This document shows, in pieces, positions 52,438-61,831 of a stretch of DNA of 64,000 nt. The DNA is from UBA5239 sp040394635 (lineage in GTDB: Bacteria > Verrucomicrobiota > Lentisphaeria > Victivallales > Victivallaceae). Numbering within the stretch: the first letter of the stretch is position 1; each line of letters begins with the position of its first letter. The notes beneath the pieces were generated by a model, which saw nothing but the letters and a program-made list of their open reading frames with translations, was not told the origin of the DNA and searched no databases. Made by a program: the position numbers and the translations under genes. The stretch spans positions 10,477 to 74,476 of the forward strand of contig JBEBRW010000023.1 in NCBI GenBank assembly GCA_040394635.1, read 5' to 3'.

Positions 52438-55400
52438 ATGTATTCGTTTTTCGACCGTTATTCCCGGATCTGGGAAAACCCGCAGGCCGTTCAATTCAAC
52501 CGCCTTACTCCGCACGCCACTTGTTTTTCCTTCGAGAGCGGAGAGGCTGCCCGGAAGGCAGGGCGAAATCCGGAGGACTCCCCCTTCGTCACCATGCTGA
52601 ACGGAATGTGGAAATTCAAGCTTTGCCCGCAGCCGGAACGGGTCCGGAAATCCGATCTCGCCGAACATTGCAACGATTCGAACTGGGCGGAGCTTCCGGT
52701 CCCATCCAACTGGACCATGCATGGATATGATCATCCGCACTATACGAACAATGCGATGCCGTTTCCGTTCCGTCCGCCGTTCGTACCCGAAAAAAATCCC
52801 ACCGGTGTCTACCGGCGGAAATTCGCCCTGACCGCGGAACAGCTGGGCAGGCGCCAGGTTCTCCATTTCGGAGGCGCCGAAAGTTGTCTCTTCCTTTGGG
52901 TCAACGGCCAAGAAGTGGGGTTTGCCAAGGACTCCCGCACCCCCTCTGAATTCGACATAACCCCCTATATTCATGCAGGAGAAAATCAGATTGCCGTGGT
53001 GGTGATCCGCTATAGCGACGGTTCCTTTCTGGAAGACCAGGATCATTGGTGGATGGCGGGGCTCTTCCGACAGGTCTATCTTTATGAGACCCACCCGACC
53101 CATATCGCCGATATCTGCGCGACTCCAAACCGGGAGGAGGACGACCGCTGGAGTCTGCACCTCATGTTGCGGGCCGAGTTGCCGGAACGTCTGTTCCCCG
53201 AAGATCTTAAAGCAATCTTTCAACTGTATGCGCCGGACGGAAAACCCGTTTGGGAAGAGCCGCTTGAAGAAACGTTCCCTTCCAGCTGGAAATATACGGG
53301 GCTGCCGGAATACGAAGACTGGACGCTGAGCACTCCGAGTGGAATTCCCATGGTTTCCGTCCGGATTCCCGTTAACTCCCCGCTGCTCTGGAGCGCGGAA
53401 ACACCACATCTATACACACTCACGGTCGAGCTGTTCCGTGCCGGGAAGCGAGTCGATGCGACCGCCATTCGGACCGGATTCAGGTGTGTCAAGATTGAAA
53501 ACGGATTATTGCTGTTCAATGGCCAACCGGTCAAGTTCTACGGAGTGAACCGGCACGATTTCGATCCGGAACACGGGAAATACGTCCCCCGGGAAGTGAT
53601 CCGGAAGGATATTCAGCTGATGAAGAAGTTTCATATCAATGCGATCCGCACCAGCCACTATCCCAATGACCCCTATCTTTACGAACTCTGTGACGAATTG
53701 GGCATGTATGTGCTGGATGAAGCCAACATCGAGTGCATTTTCTACGACACGGTCGCCCACTCCCCGGAATGGCAGGACGCCATGAACGATCGGGTCCGGA
53801 ACATGGTCTTTCGCGACCGGAATCATCCGAGCGTCTTCATGTGGTCCCTGGGCAACGAAAGCGGCGTCGGCGCCAACCACGCAGGGCTGGCCGGCTATCT
53901 CCACTTCCTCGACCGTTCCCGCCCGATCCACTATGAAGCGGCACTGCGGACGAACGCCCTCCTGGCGGACAGTTCGTGGTACATGTATATGAATCACGCG
54001 GAAAACCCGGAGATCACCGATGTATTCTGCCCAATGTATCCCTCGCCGGATCAACTGCGGCAATGCCTGGAAACACGCCATGACAACCGCCCCGTCATTC
54101 TTTGCGAATACGCGCATTCCATGGGAAACAGCACCGGGGGACTGGCCGAATATTTTGCGGTTTTCCGTTCCGACCGCCGCATGCAAGGCGGCTTCTTCTG
54201 GGATTGGATCGACCAGGGCATCCTCAAGGACAACGGAAAAGGACGCCGCATCTGGGCTTATGGGGGAGATTTCGGCGATACCCCGAACGATTTCAACTTC
54301 TGCGGCAACGGCCTTCTGGCTCCGGACCGCACTCCACACCCCTCCTGCTGGGAGTTTCGCCATCTCGCCCAGGAATTCGAGATAACCAGAACAGAAACCG
54401 GAAAGTTCGAATTCCGTCTATTCAACCGGAACTATTTCATCTCCCTCGGACATCTGACGTTCTGCTGGGAACTCGAAGTTTCCGGTCAATGCGTACAGCA
54501 GGGAGAACTCTCTCTGCCGGAAATTCCGCCGCAAACCGGCACCCACTTTTCGGTTCCGATCCAAATGCCTCTCCTCCAGGCGGGCAAAATCCTGACCCTC
54601 ACCTTTTACGCAAAAAATTCCGCCATCGGCGAAGAAAAAGGATTTCAACAGTTCCGACTCTGTGAAAGCCGGCGGTTACATAAAGATTCCGGCACAAAAG
54701 CACTCCAGCTTTCTGGAACCTACGAGGCGGCCGACGGCAATCAGCGGATACGCTTTAACCATACAGGAACGCCCGTATCCTGGACGGTTGACAACGAAGA
54801 ACTCCTTCACGCCCCCATCGCCTTCCAATGGCTGCGCGGAGTAACGGATGATGAAAGCCTTCGCAACAGGATAGATAACCACTTCTGGTTCCGCGAATAC
54901 GGCCTGCAGGACTGGAAGGAACGGCCGACCGGGCCTCCGTCCGTCCGGAAGGACAGCCGCTTCCTGTCGATCGAAACCCGGTTCGAAGTCCGGGCGAAAA
55001 ACGGCGCTATACTGCCGATCCTACGCCGGGTGATTTTCGATGGAATCCTGCGTTTGCGTTGCGAATGGAGCGTTCCGCCGGAACTCTCCGACCTGCCGCG
55101 CCTGGGAATTGTATTGCCATTGAAAGAAGGATTCGAGAAAATCGCCTTTTTCGGGAACGGACCGCATGAAAACTACCGCAACCGGAACGCATCAGCGAAA
55201 CTCGGCTATTACGAAAGTACGGTCACGCAACAATACACTCCATATCTCATGCCGCAGGAGTGCGGTAATCATACCGGAGTCCGTGATTTCCGAATCGAAA
55301 ACCGGTCATATCTTCTTCAAATCCGGGCCTTTCCGGAGATGGAATGTTCAGCCCTGCACTTCACTCCGAAGGATTTCAACACGCACCTTCATGCGCATGA

Positions 55401-55563
55401 GCTGGACAACCGTCCCGAAACCTATGTTTCCTGCGACGCCTTCTCCCGGGGCCTCGGGACGACCCGTTGCGGCTCGGATACGCCACTGGAGTGCCGGATA
55501 CAGCCGGGCGTCTATACGCTCGACCTTGAACTGGAATACACACGGCTTCCGAAGAAAATTTGA
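52438..55563 (+). CDS. lacZ: Beta-galactosidase, GH2, LacZ type
   Basis: The 1041 residues are close to the length of E. coli LacZ and show all five domains. There is an N-terminal sugar-binding domain (RNPEDSPFVTMLNGMWKFKL; WWMAGLFRQVYLYETH) and the barrel with FYGVNRHDFDPEHGKYV, IRTSHYPNDPYLYELCDELGMYVLDEANIE. The acid/base Glu is in WSLGNESGVGANH near residue 475, the nucleophile Glu in ILCEYAHSMGNSTGGL near 557, and GGFFWDWIDQGI follows. The C-terminal beta-galactosidase small-chain domain follows (EKIAFFGNGPHENYRNRNASAKLGYYES). No signal peptide is present, so it is cytoplasmic. The likely substrate is a beta-galactoside taken up by another system. Confidence 0.93.
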   Translation: MYSFFDRYSRIWENPQAVQFNRLTPHATCFSFESGEAARKAGRNPEDSPFVTMLNGMWKFKLCPQPERVRKSDLAEHCNDSNWAELPVPSNWTMHGYDHPHYTNNAMPFPFRPPFVPEKNPTGVYRRKFALTAEQLGRRQVLHFGGAESCLFLWVNGQEVGFAKDSRTPSEFDITPYIHAGENQIAVVVIRYSDGSFLEDQDHWWMAGLFRQVYLYETHPTHIADICATPNREEDDRWSLHLMLRAELPERLFPEDLKAIFQLYAPDGKPVWEEPLEETFPSSWKYTGLPEYEDWTLSTPSGIPMVSVRIPVNSPLLWSAETPHLYTLTVELFRAGKRVDATAIRTGFRCVKIENGLLLFNGQPVKFYGVNRHDFDPEHGKYVPREVIRKDIQLMKKFHINAIRTSHYPNDPYLYELCDELGMYVLDEANIECIFYDTVAHSPEWQDAMNDRVRNMVFRDRNHPSVFMWSLGNESGVGANHAGLAGYLHFLDRSRPIHYEAALRTNALLADSSWYMYMNHAENPEITDVFCPMYPSPDQLRQCLETRHDNRPVILCEYAHSMGNSTGGLAEYFAVFRSDRRMQGGFFWDWIDQGILKDNGKGRRIWAYGGDFGDTPNDFNFCGNGLLAPDRTPHPSCWEFRHLAQEFEITRTETGKFEFRLFNRNYFISLGHLTFCWELEVSGQCVQQGELSLPEIPPQTGTHFSVPIQMPLLQAGKILTLTFYAKNSAIGEEKGFQQFRLCESRRLHKDSGTKALQLSGTYEAADGNQRIRFNHTGTPVSWTVDNEELLHAPIAFQWLRGVTDDESLRNRIDNHFWFREYGLQDWKERPTGPPSVRKDSRFLSIETRFEVRAKNGAILPILRRVIFDGILRLRCEWSVPPELSDLPRLGIVLPLKEGFEKIAFFGNGPHENYRNRNASAKLGYYESTVTQQYTPYLMPQECGNHTGVRDFRIENRSYLLQIRAFPEMECSALHFTPKDFNTHLHAHELDNRPETYVSCDAFSRGLGTTRCGSDTPLECRIQPGVYTLDLELEYTRLPKKI

Positions 55564-55674
55564 CCCCTGATGCGGAAACGTCGACGGTGAATGCGTAATC
55601 ACTCCATGCATCCGCCGTTCATATTTCCGGGTTATTGCGACATTTTGAGAACAATATGCTCAATGGCACGGTCG

Positions 55675-55925
55675 CTATTTTTCCTTAATCTGCTCAGGAT
55701 TGGGCACCAGAGTCTCGCAGTATTGCTGCAACGTGGCTTTGTCTCCAGCTTTGACGCGATAGATGATCAACGGCACCAATAATTCGAATCGCTTGGCTTT
55801 AAAATATTTATCTTTCAGCAGTTCGCGGTAAATGGCGCCGCTCACTTCGTCAGCGCAGGCAGGCTATTCGGCAAATCCCATTCGCCAAAGAACCGCGCCA
55901 TAGCGCGCCGGTTTAAGAACTCACA
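55675..55925 (-). pseudogene. Remnant of a degraded gene (TPR-like fragment)
   Basis: On the minus strand one frame reads RYGAVLWRMGFAE, then a TAG stop (55866-55864), then DEVSGAIYRELLKDKYFKAK and VPLIIYRVKAGDKATLQQYC to a final stop at 55677-55675. The helical, TPR-like character on both sides of the in-frame stop points to one gene broken by a nonsense mutation and truncated at its 5' end. It lies at the edge between the beta-galactosidase locus and the mobile-element genes. Confidence 0.4.
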
Positions 55926-56262
55926 TGAATTGTTTTTTAGAGTATAAATTGGCTGAATCTGCTATTTAAAGAAAGATTTTATTTTTGTTTTAGATTTCTT
56001 CTGACCGAATTAACACAAATTATAGAAAACATCTACAAACATCATTGGCAACCTTTATTTAGGTTGTTCTGGTTGACCTGAGATTTGGTGGCTGAGACCT
56101 GAATTATCGGGCGTTTTTGATGCGCAAATGGCTGTTTTGAAAACTTTTGGATGAGAAGATTTTTTAGCCCTTTGGCCGAAAGGAATATTGCGTCTTCATT
56201 TATGAATATTGGGAATGATGTGAACGATTATATAGTCGTTCTCTTTGTGGATGGGATTTCTG
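55926..56262. other. AT-rich non-coding stretch before the relaxase
   Basis: No gene with a ribosome site is seen. GACCTGA occurs twice near 56075-56105. The base composition is clearly more AT-rich than the beta-galactosidase gene, consistent with a junction of different DNA. Confidence 0.45.
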
Positions 56263-56291
56263 TTGACTATTTTGTGGGAGAATTGTATGAT
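56263..56291 (+). promoter_or_regulatory. Promoter of the relaxase gene
   Basis: TTGACT (56263-56268), a 17-base spacer and TATGAT (56286-56291) match the sigma-70 consensus well. The start would be near 56298, which leaves a 100-base leader containing the direct repeats and rules out a start codon much upstream of 56402. Confidence 0.65.
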
Positions 56292-56313
56292 GATTTATGG
56301 CAGAATTGTTCTG

Positions 56314-56373
56314 TCGGTCGGATCATTTGGAGATGATTGTTTTTTGGCAGACGGCTTATCGGTCGGATCATTT
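56314..56373 (+). repeat. 15-bp direct repeats upstream of the relaxase (possible oriT or regulator site)
   Basis: TCGGTCGGATCATTT occurs at 56314-56328 and 56359-56373. Each copy is preceded by GGCAGA at a distance of nine and seven bases. Paired repeats immediately upstream of a relaxase gene are typical of oriT-proximal or autoregulatory sites. Confidence 0.6.
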
Positions 56374-56401
56374 TTGCAGGTTATTCGGGGGAGTTTTTTG
56401 G

Positions 56402-59400
56402 ATGTTTACGATGGCGAGGATTAAGGCTACGCGGGGTAAGGGGAAGGATTTTTTTCTCAATCATTTGTCGTGCGATGATTATTATTCGGAGAAAGAGCAG
56501 ATTACTGGGAAGTGGCATGGGAGTCTGGCTAAGGAGTTGGGGCTGGAGGGAGCGGAGGTCTGGAGTAAGGAGTTCAGTTTGTTTCAGCAGAATTTGAATC
56601 CGGTGACGGGTGATAAATTGACGCAGCGGACGGTGGTGGGTGGGATTCGGTTTTATGATTTTCAGTGTTCGGCGCAGAAGTCGGTGTCGGTGATGAGTAT
56701 GTTCGACGAGCGGTTGGTCGAGGCGCATCGGGAGGCGGTGTTGGTGGGGATGCGGGAATTGGAGAAATTTGCGGCGGTGCGGTTGCGGTCGGGCGAGAAT
56801 GTTCATACGCAGAATCATGAGAATACGGGGCAAATCGTTTATGCGGAATTTCATCATGATGTGAGTCGGGCGCTTGATCCGCAGTTGCATACGCATAATG
56901 TCGTTTGCAACGTGACTAAGGATAAGGACGGCGTTTATAAGGCATTGGAGAATGCGGATATGTGCCAGGCAATTCGTTATTGCGGGCGGGCTTATCAGAA
57001 TGAGCTGGCGCGGCGTTGTATCGAGCTCGGATATGAGATTGAGAATTCGCACGATTTTAAGGGCAAATTCAAGGGGTTTGAGATTAAGGGCGTGCCGGAA
57101 AATGTATTAGAAAAATTTTCGCAGCGGACGCGGGATATTGATGAGCAGATTGCCTTGAAAGAGCAGAAGCTCGGGCGTAGTCTGACGGCGGCGGAAAAGC
57201 ATGAGATTTCGCTGGATACGCGTTCGCGGAAAATGTTGGAGAGCGATGCGGCCACGGTTCGTAAGGAGCAGCTGGGGCGGCTTGACTTCACAGAGTTGAA
57301 AGACCTCAAAGATTTGGCCGGGAAAGCAAGGGGATGCGAGGATTGCGCATCCTCGCGCTCTGCGGCCGAACGTCGGCCTCGATTGACTTTTGAGGAGATT
57401 ATACCGGAGTTGTATGAAAATGCCAGTGTGTTGAGGCAGGATCAGGTGTTGGCCGAGGCGTTGACGCAGAATCTCGGGCAGCATACGCTTGAAATGTGGA
57501 AGCAGGCGTTGGCCCAGATGGAAGAATTATGGAATATCGGCGGCGAAGCGCATAATCCATACCTGAGCCCGGAAGCGATCATCGAGGCGGAGCAGTATGC
57601 CGTCGAGATCGTCGAGCAGGAATGTGATCAATTCGAGCCGTTGGGCGAGGGTTTCATACCGTTCGCGGGGCAGGCGAATCGAGACGCCCAGGCAGAGGTC
57701 ATTAAGGGCATGTTGGAAAGTAAGGACCGTTACATGCTGTTGCGCGGGGTGGCGGGTTCGGGGAAAACTTCGACGTTGCAGGAGCTCTGCCGGGGGATGC
57801 GTTTGGGCGGGACGCAGGATATACGGTTGATCGCGCCGACCAACAGTGCGGCGGATGTGCTGAAATCGGAGGGTTTCAACAATGCTCAGACGGTGGCGAG
57901 TTTCATCATGAATCACGATGACATACCCCGGAAAAGCGTGGTGATTGTCGATGAAGCCGGACTGAACTCGTTACGCGAGGGCGTGGCCTTGCTTAAGGCG
58001 GCTAAGGAAAAGGATTTTCGATTGATCTTTGTTGGGGATTCGAGGCAGCATAGCGCGGTCGAAAATGGCGATTTTTTCAGGTTGCTGGAAAAGTTCTCGA
58101 ATATCGACAAATTTTCGCTTACGGAAATTCATCGTCAGCAGGTGGCCGATTACAAGGCCGGGATTCAGGATTGCGCGGATGGGCGTTTTGGGGCGGCTTT
58201 CGAGCGTTTTGACCGCAATGAGTACATCCATGAGGCGCAAGCTGGCTACATCAGCCAGGCCGCGCAAAAATACCTGGAATTCACGGAAAACGGCAAGGAT
58301 TTTTCACAGACTATTGCGGTAGCTCCGACGCACGATGAATGCGACCGCCTAACGGCGGCGATCCGGCTGCGCTTGAAACTCGGCGAAACGGTCGATTTGC
58401 CGTTCGTGTTTCGCTCGGCGCAATGGTCGAAGGCGAAACTCGGCAACCTCAAGAACTACGAGCCCGGCCAGTCGGTGATGTTCGTTCGCAAGCTCAAAGA
58501 TGTGGCGAATCCGGGCGATATGGTCACGGTGGAAACGATCGAGGGAACATATCTGCATTTGAGCAATGGCAAACAGCTCCATATCTCGAAAGCCGGGGAT
58601 TTTCTGGTGGCGGGCGAAAAGCGCCAGATTGAACTCAAAATCGGGGATATTATCCAGTTCAAAGTGAACCTGCGCGACCGCAAGATTTATAACGGTAATC
58701 TCGCGTGCATAACGGATTCGCCGGGCGTGGTTCAGTTGCTCAATCAGAACATGCAGCCGGTCAAGGACGGTCTGCGTGAGCTGCCGCCGGACTTCGCCGG
58801 GTATGATTATGGCTGGGTGACGACCTCGCACAAGTCGCAGGGGCGTACCGCCAATAATGTGATCGTGGCCGCACAAAAGCTCGACCAGAAACCCTTTTAC
58901 GTGGCTTGTAGCCGCGGACGGCGCAATTTGGCGTTGTTCTGTCCGGATAAGGATTATCTGCGCAATAATCTGCTCCGAAGCAACTCGGATCGTTTGACCG
59001 TCCATGAGGTGCGGAAGCGTCAGTATATCGGGAAAATCCCCGCGCTGCCGACAAAGCCGCATATCGACCTGGATCAGATACAGCAGGATCGGCAGGAGTA
59101 TAAGCATAAATTCGAGCAGGAAAAGAGTGCTTATAACCAGCGTTTGGATGAGTACCACGATGCCATGGCCGACAAGCGAAAAACAGCCAAAGAATGCTAT
59201 GCAAAAATCGATGAGCTCAAAAGTCAGATTGAGGATTTGAAAGGCCGTTTTAAGCACATAAGGTGGAGCGAAATATCCCTGATCGATAAAATAAGCAATC
59301 GCCTGGCCGAGCGCAAAAATAATAAGTTACGCGCTGAAATCAAGACGCTTGAGAATGAGGCTGAAAAATGCAGAATCATAGCGATTTATGCCGAGCACGA

Positions 59401-61030
59401 TATCAGCCGGATGCAAAAGCCGACGTTTGACATGCCGCCGGAAGCGCCGTTGAAATTTCCGCAACGCCTGGCGGCGTGGAGCGGCCGGGTCATCCGGCAA
59501 GCTCAATCCAAGCTCACCGAAATCGATCATTTGCTGGTGCGCTTTGCCAAAAACAAGACGTTTGAAACGTTCAACGACTGGTGGCGGAACACCCGTCCGG
59601 GCGAAATGCCGCACGTGCGGCAAATGACCTGGCAGATCAGCCGGGTCAACACGCTGTCCGGCAGCGACCTGAAGAAACTGCGTGAGCTCCCGAAAACCGA
59701 GGAGCAATACAAGGTTTTCAACCGAGCCAAAAAAGCGGTTGTATCCCGAATGGATATCTATCGCGGCGGCGCGCTCCGTCAAATCCGCCGGGAACATGAC
59801 GAACGTGTCCGGATGATGCAGCAGGCCATCGAGCGTGAGGCACAACGTCTCGAGGAGTACAAGGCCGTGCCGAACGCTGTTCTGAATCAGAAACTGTGGG
59901 GCAAAGCATTCTCCTACGGTAAGTTCTCTGAATACGATCAGCAGTATCGGCAGGCCATTGCAACCGCCAAGGAAAGCGCCAATGAGCAGTTCTGCGAGAA
60001 AATGGAGTTCAAATTCGTCCGGGAGGGCGATCTGAATCCGATGAAAGTTCCGCCTCAGCTCACTGCCAGCGAAATCGATCAGTGGCTATTGTCGCGCACC
60101 GATGCCGGTAAGCTCAACACTCTCCTTGAAACTTCCTGCAGCCGTCAGCACGAGCTCCAACTGGAACAGCAACGCCGTCAGGAACAAGCCCGCGCTGAAA
60201 AAGAACGCCAAGAACAGGAACGCCGCGCCGCCGAAGCTGCCAGGCAGCGAGCTCAGGAGCAAAAATGGAAGGATGCCTGGAAAGAATTTGACACGAAATG
60301 GCAAGAGTACCGGGATAAGAATTCACCGAAGCAGGAACTCAACTCGCGTGAAGCATCCTATCTCAAGATACAGGAGCGGCGGCGGGCGGAACATCAGTTA
60401 CCGCAGGAAGCACCTTCATGGATGCTGAACGAGGATGAACTCGCGGAACGGCTGCGAGACAATGAGATCGAGCGCCTCAAGCAAAGGCTTGACATTCGTG
60501 CGGAAGATGTAGAAGCTCCCGCAGGGTCAGCAACGCGGATAATTCATGAGATTCAGATGGGTCATCTTCGGGAAAGGCTTCAGGAGTATGACCGAGAAAT
60601 TCTGTCGGACAAACTGCCGGAATGGATGGCGGAGCGAAAACCGACGCCCGAGCTCAAATTGAAGATACGGAACAGTCTCTATCGTATACACGGTTACGCG
60701 CCCGGCGCGGAAAACAGCAATATAGACCCGGTTGACCGGGATCAGATGCTTGAGCGGAAACAAGCGGCGGAAAATGAATACGCCGAGTACGAAGAAAACC
60801 TGAAGCCGAAACGGATCACGGCGAAACAGTGTCAGGAGTTGGATAAATTCGTCGACGCAGGCTATATCGAATCTTATTCCAGGAGTTTGACCAAGGATCA
60901 GGCGGAAGCCAAAATTGCCGATCTCTGGGTAGAGGCACGCGAGGTCAGCCGTCAAAATCAATTGGAACGGGAACGCCAACAACGCGAAGCTCAAGCCAAG
61001 AAAAATAGAAGCCGCGGTATGGATTTATGA
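56402..61030 (+). CDS. MobF conjugative relaxase fused to SF1 helicase (TraA/TraI/TrwC-like)
   Basis: ATG 56402 (MFTMARIKA), with GGGGGAG upstream, or ATG 56411 is the likely start; product about 1542 residues. Residues 1-330 are a TrwC-type relaxase: catalytic tyrosines in CDDYYSEK near 26 and the histidine triad in HHDVSRALDPQLHTH near 150. An SF1 helicase follows: GVAGSGKTS near 449, VVIVDEAGLNS near 515, VGDSRQHSAVENGDF, TSHKSQG near 807 and YVACSRGRRN near 833. The last 650 residues are charged, helical and coiled-coil rich. It nicks and unwinds DNA for conjugative transfer. A hairpin-coding insert lies between the relaxase and helicase domains (57330-57383). No type IV secretion genes are in the window, so the element may be mobilizable or continue to the right. 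Confidence 0.9.
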   Translation: MFTMARIKATRGKGKDFFLNHLSCDDYYSEKEQITGKWHGSLAKELGLEGAEVWSKEFSLFQQNLNPVTGDKLTQRTVVGGIRFYDFQCSAQKSVSVMSMFDERLVEAHREAVLVGMRELEKFAAVRLRSGENVHTQNHENTGQIVYAEFHHDVSRALDPQLHTHNVVCNVTKDKDGVYKALENADMCQAIRYCGRAYQNELARRCIELGYEIENSHDFKGKFKGFEIKGVPENVLEKFSQRTRDIDEQIALKEQKLGRSLTAAEKHEISLDTRSRKMLESDAATVRKEQLGRLDFTELKDLKDLAGKARGCEDCASSRSAAERRPRLTFEEIIPELYENASVLRQDQVLAEALTQNLGQHTLEMWKQALAQMEELWNIGGEAHNPYLSPEAIIEAEQYAVEIVEQECDQFEPLGEGFIPFAGQANRDAQAEVIKGMLESKDRYMLLRGVAGSGKTSTLQELCRGMRLGGTQDIRLIAPTNSAADVLKSEGFNNAQTVASFIMNHDDIPRKSVVIVDEAGLNSLREGVALLKAAKEKDFRLIFVGDSRQHSAVENGDFFRLLEKFSNIDKFSLTEIHRQQVADYKAGIQDCADGRFGAAFERFDRNEYIHEAQAGYISQAAQKYLEFTENGKDFSQTIAVAPTHDECDRLTAAIRLRLKLGETVDLPFVFRSAQWSKAKLGNLKNYEPGQSVMFVRKLKDVANPGDMVTVETIEGTYLHLSNGKQLHISKAGDFLVAGEKRQIELKIGDIIQFKVNLRDRKIYNGNLACITDSPGVVQLLNQNMQPVKDGLRELPPDFAGYDYGWVTTSHKSQGRTANNVIVAAQKLDQKPFYVACSRGRRNLALFCPDKDYLRNNLLRSNSDRLTVHEVRKRQYIGKIPALPTKPHIDLDQIQQDRQEYKHKFEQEKSAYNQRLDEYHDAMADKRKTAKECYAKIDELKSQIEDLKGRFKHIRWSEISLIDKISNRLAERKNNKLRAEIKTLENEAEKCRIIAIYAEHDISRMQKPTFDMPPEAPLKFPQRLAAWSGRVIRQAQSKLTEIDHLLVRFAKNKTFETFNDWWRNTRPGEMPHVRQMTWQISRVNTLSGSDLKKLRELPKTEEQYKVFNRAKKAVVSRMDIYRGGALRQIRREHDERVRMMQQAIEREAQRLEEYKAVPNAVLNQKLWGKAFSYGKFSEYDQQYRQAIATAKESANEQFCEKMEFKFVREGDLNPMKVPPQLTASEIDQWLLSRTDAGKLNTLLETSCSRQHELQLEQQRRQEQARAEKERQEQERRAAEAARQRAQEQKWKDAWKEFDTKWQEYRDKNSPKQELNSREASYLKIQERRRAEHQLPQEAPSWMLNEDELAERLRDNEIERLKQRLDIRAEDVEAPAGSATRIIHEIQMGHLRERLQEYDREILSDKLPEWMAERKPTPELKLKIRNSLYRIHGYAPGAENSNIDPVDRDQMLERKQAAENEYAEYEENLKPKRITAKQCQELDKFVDAGYIESYSRSLTKDQAEAKIADLWVEAREVSRQNQLERERQQREAQAKKNRSRGMDL
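57336..57378. repeat. Palindromic insert inside the relaxase coding sequence
   Basis: Two hairpins, GCGAGGAT-TGCGC-ATCCTCGC (57336-57356) and GGCCGA-ACG-TCGGCC (57364-57378), lie back to back in frame. They encode GCEDCASSRSAAERRPR, cysteine- and arginine-rich sequence unlike the flanking protein, in a linker between domains. Confidence 0.55.
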
Positions 61031-61129
61031 GGAGGTGATATAGAAATAAAGATTCCGCCCGTTGGGCAGCCAGCGCAGTTCACGCGCTGGACCGTGAGCG
61101 GCAACGTGCCGCTGCGAAGTTACTTTTAA
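61031..61129 (+). other. Hairpin-rich leader with possible 29-codon frame behind a perfect Shine-Dalgarno
   Basis: GGAGGTGAT follows the relaxase stop directly. From ATA 61040 a 29-codon frame is open to TAA 61127-61129 (IEIKIPPVGQPAQFTRWTV, then SGNVPLRSYF) but has no ATG, GTG or TTG at normal spacing. The same bases form three hairpins: GCCC/GGGC (61057-61067), CCAGCGC/GCGCTGG (61070-61090) and AGCGGCA/TGCCGCT (61097-61113). It is either a small gene with a mutated start or a structured RNA. Confidence 0.4.
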
Positions 61130-61153
61130 GCACAAAATAAGGAAATCGAAAAA

Positions 61154-61813
61154 ATGACAGGCACCATCACAGAAAACAAAGAAATGACACTTTACCGCAA
61201 AGAAAATCTCCGGTTGCAGGAGAAAGAACGACAAATCCGCAAGTACCTCACCGATATCGCCGACAGCGAAGTGTCCCGGTTCGATATCGGGAAACTCCTG
61301 GGCGAAATCCGCCGCGAACAATTATTCATCCACCTGTTTAAGACATTTGATGAATACGTTCAAATCCGCTTCGGATTCAAGAAATCCTACGCATCACACA
61401 TGGAAAACGCCTGGCACATTCGGCACGCACTGGAAATCGAGCAGGAAAAAGCCCCTGGTCAATTCGATCTGCCGCGCAGTATCGAGGCCACCTACAAGCT
61501 CAAAAAAGCTGGCTCATTGGAAAAACAGATCGCGCTTTTGACACGCCTGAAATCGGAAGGTCGTGAACCGACAACGGAAGCCATCATGTCATGTCTCCCG
61601 AAACCCGAGGAATCGGCCAGAACAAAGAAAAGCCGTTTCCCTGAGTTCAAGCGTCTTTTGAACAAAGTCAAAACCGCCTGTCTGGATACTTCCGACTATG
61701 GTGAAGACCGTTCATTGCTGCTGGAGGAGGTTCAGGCCGTGCTCCAGGAACTGAATGCCTTTCAGGAAAAACTGCTGGAACAGCCTGCCGAGGCGGAAAT
61801 TCCGTCCGAATAA
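61154..61813 (+). CDS. Plasmid/ICE-type helical protein, possibly DNA-binding
   Basis: The 219-residue protein is charged and helical. The segment GKLLGEIRREQLFIHLFKTF to FGFKKSYASHMENAWHIRHAL (about residues 47-95) resembles a motif common in ICE and plasmid proteins of unknown role, in which a helix-turn-helix-like unit with F-x-x-Y and S-x-x-x-A follows a 'GxxL' helix. The C-terminal half is coiled-coil-like. AAGGAAA lies before the ATG. It follows the relaxase by about 120 bases and precedes a 90-residue protein by 18 bases, so it probably belongs to the mobilization or maintenance genes. Confidence 0.6.
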   Translation: MTGTITENKEMTLYRKENLRLQEKERQIRKYLTDIADSEVSRFDIGKLLGEIRREQLFIHLFKTFDEYVQIRFGFKKSYASHMENAWHIRHALEIEQEKAPGQFDLPRSIEATYKLKKAGSLEKQIALLTRLKSEGREPTTEAIMSCLPKPEESARTKKSRFPEFKRLLNKVKTACLDTSDYGEDRSLLLEEVQAVLQELNAFQEKLLEQPAEAEIPSE

Positions 61814-61831
61814 CCCAAGGAGGAAATAAAT

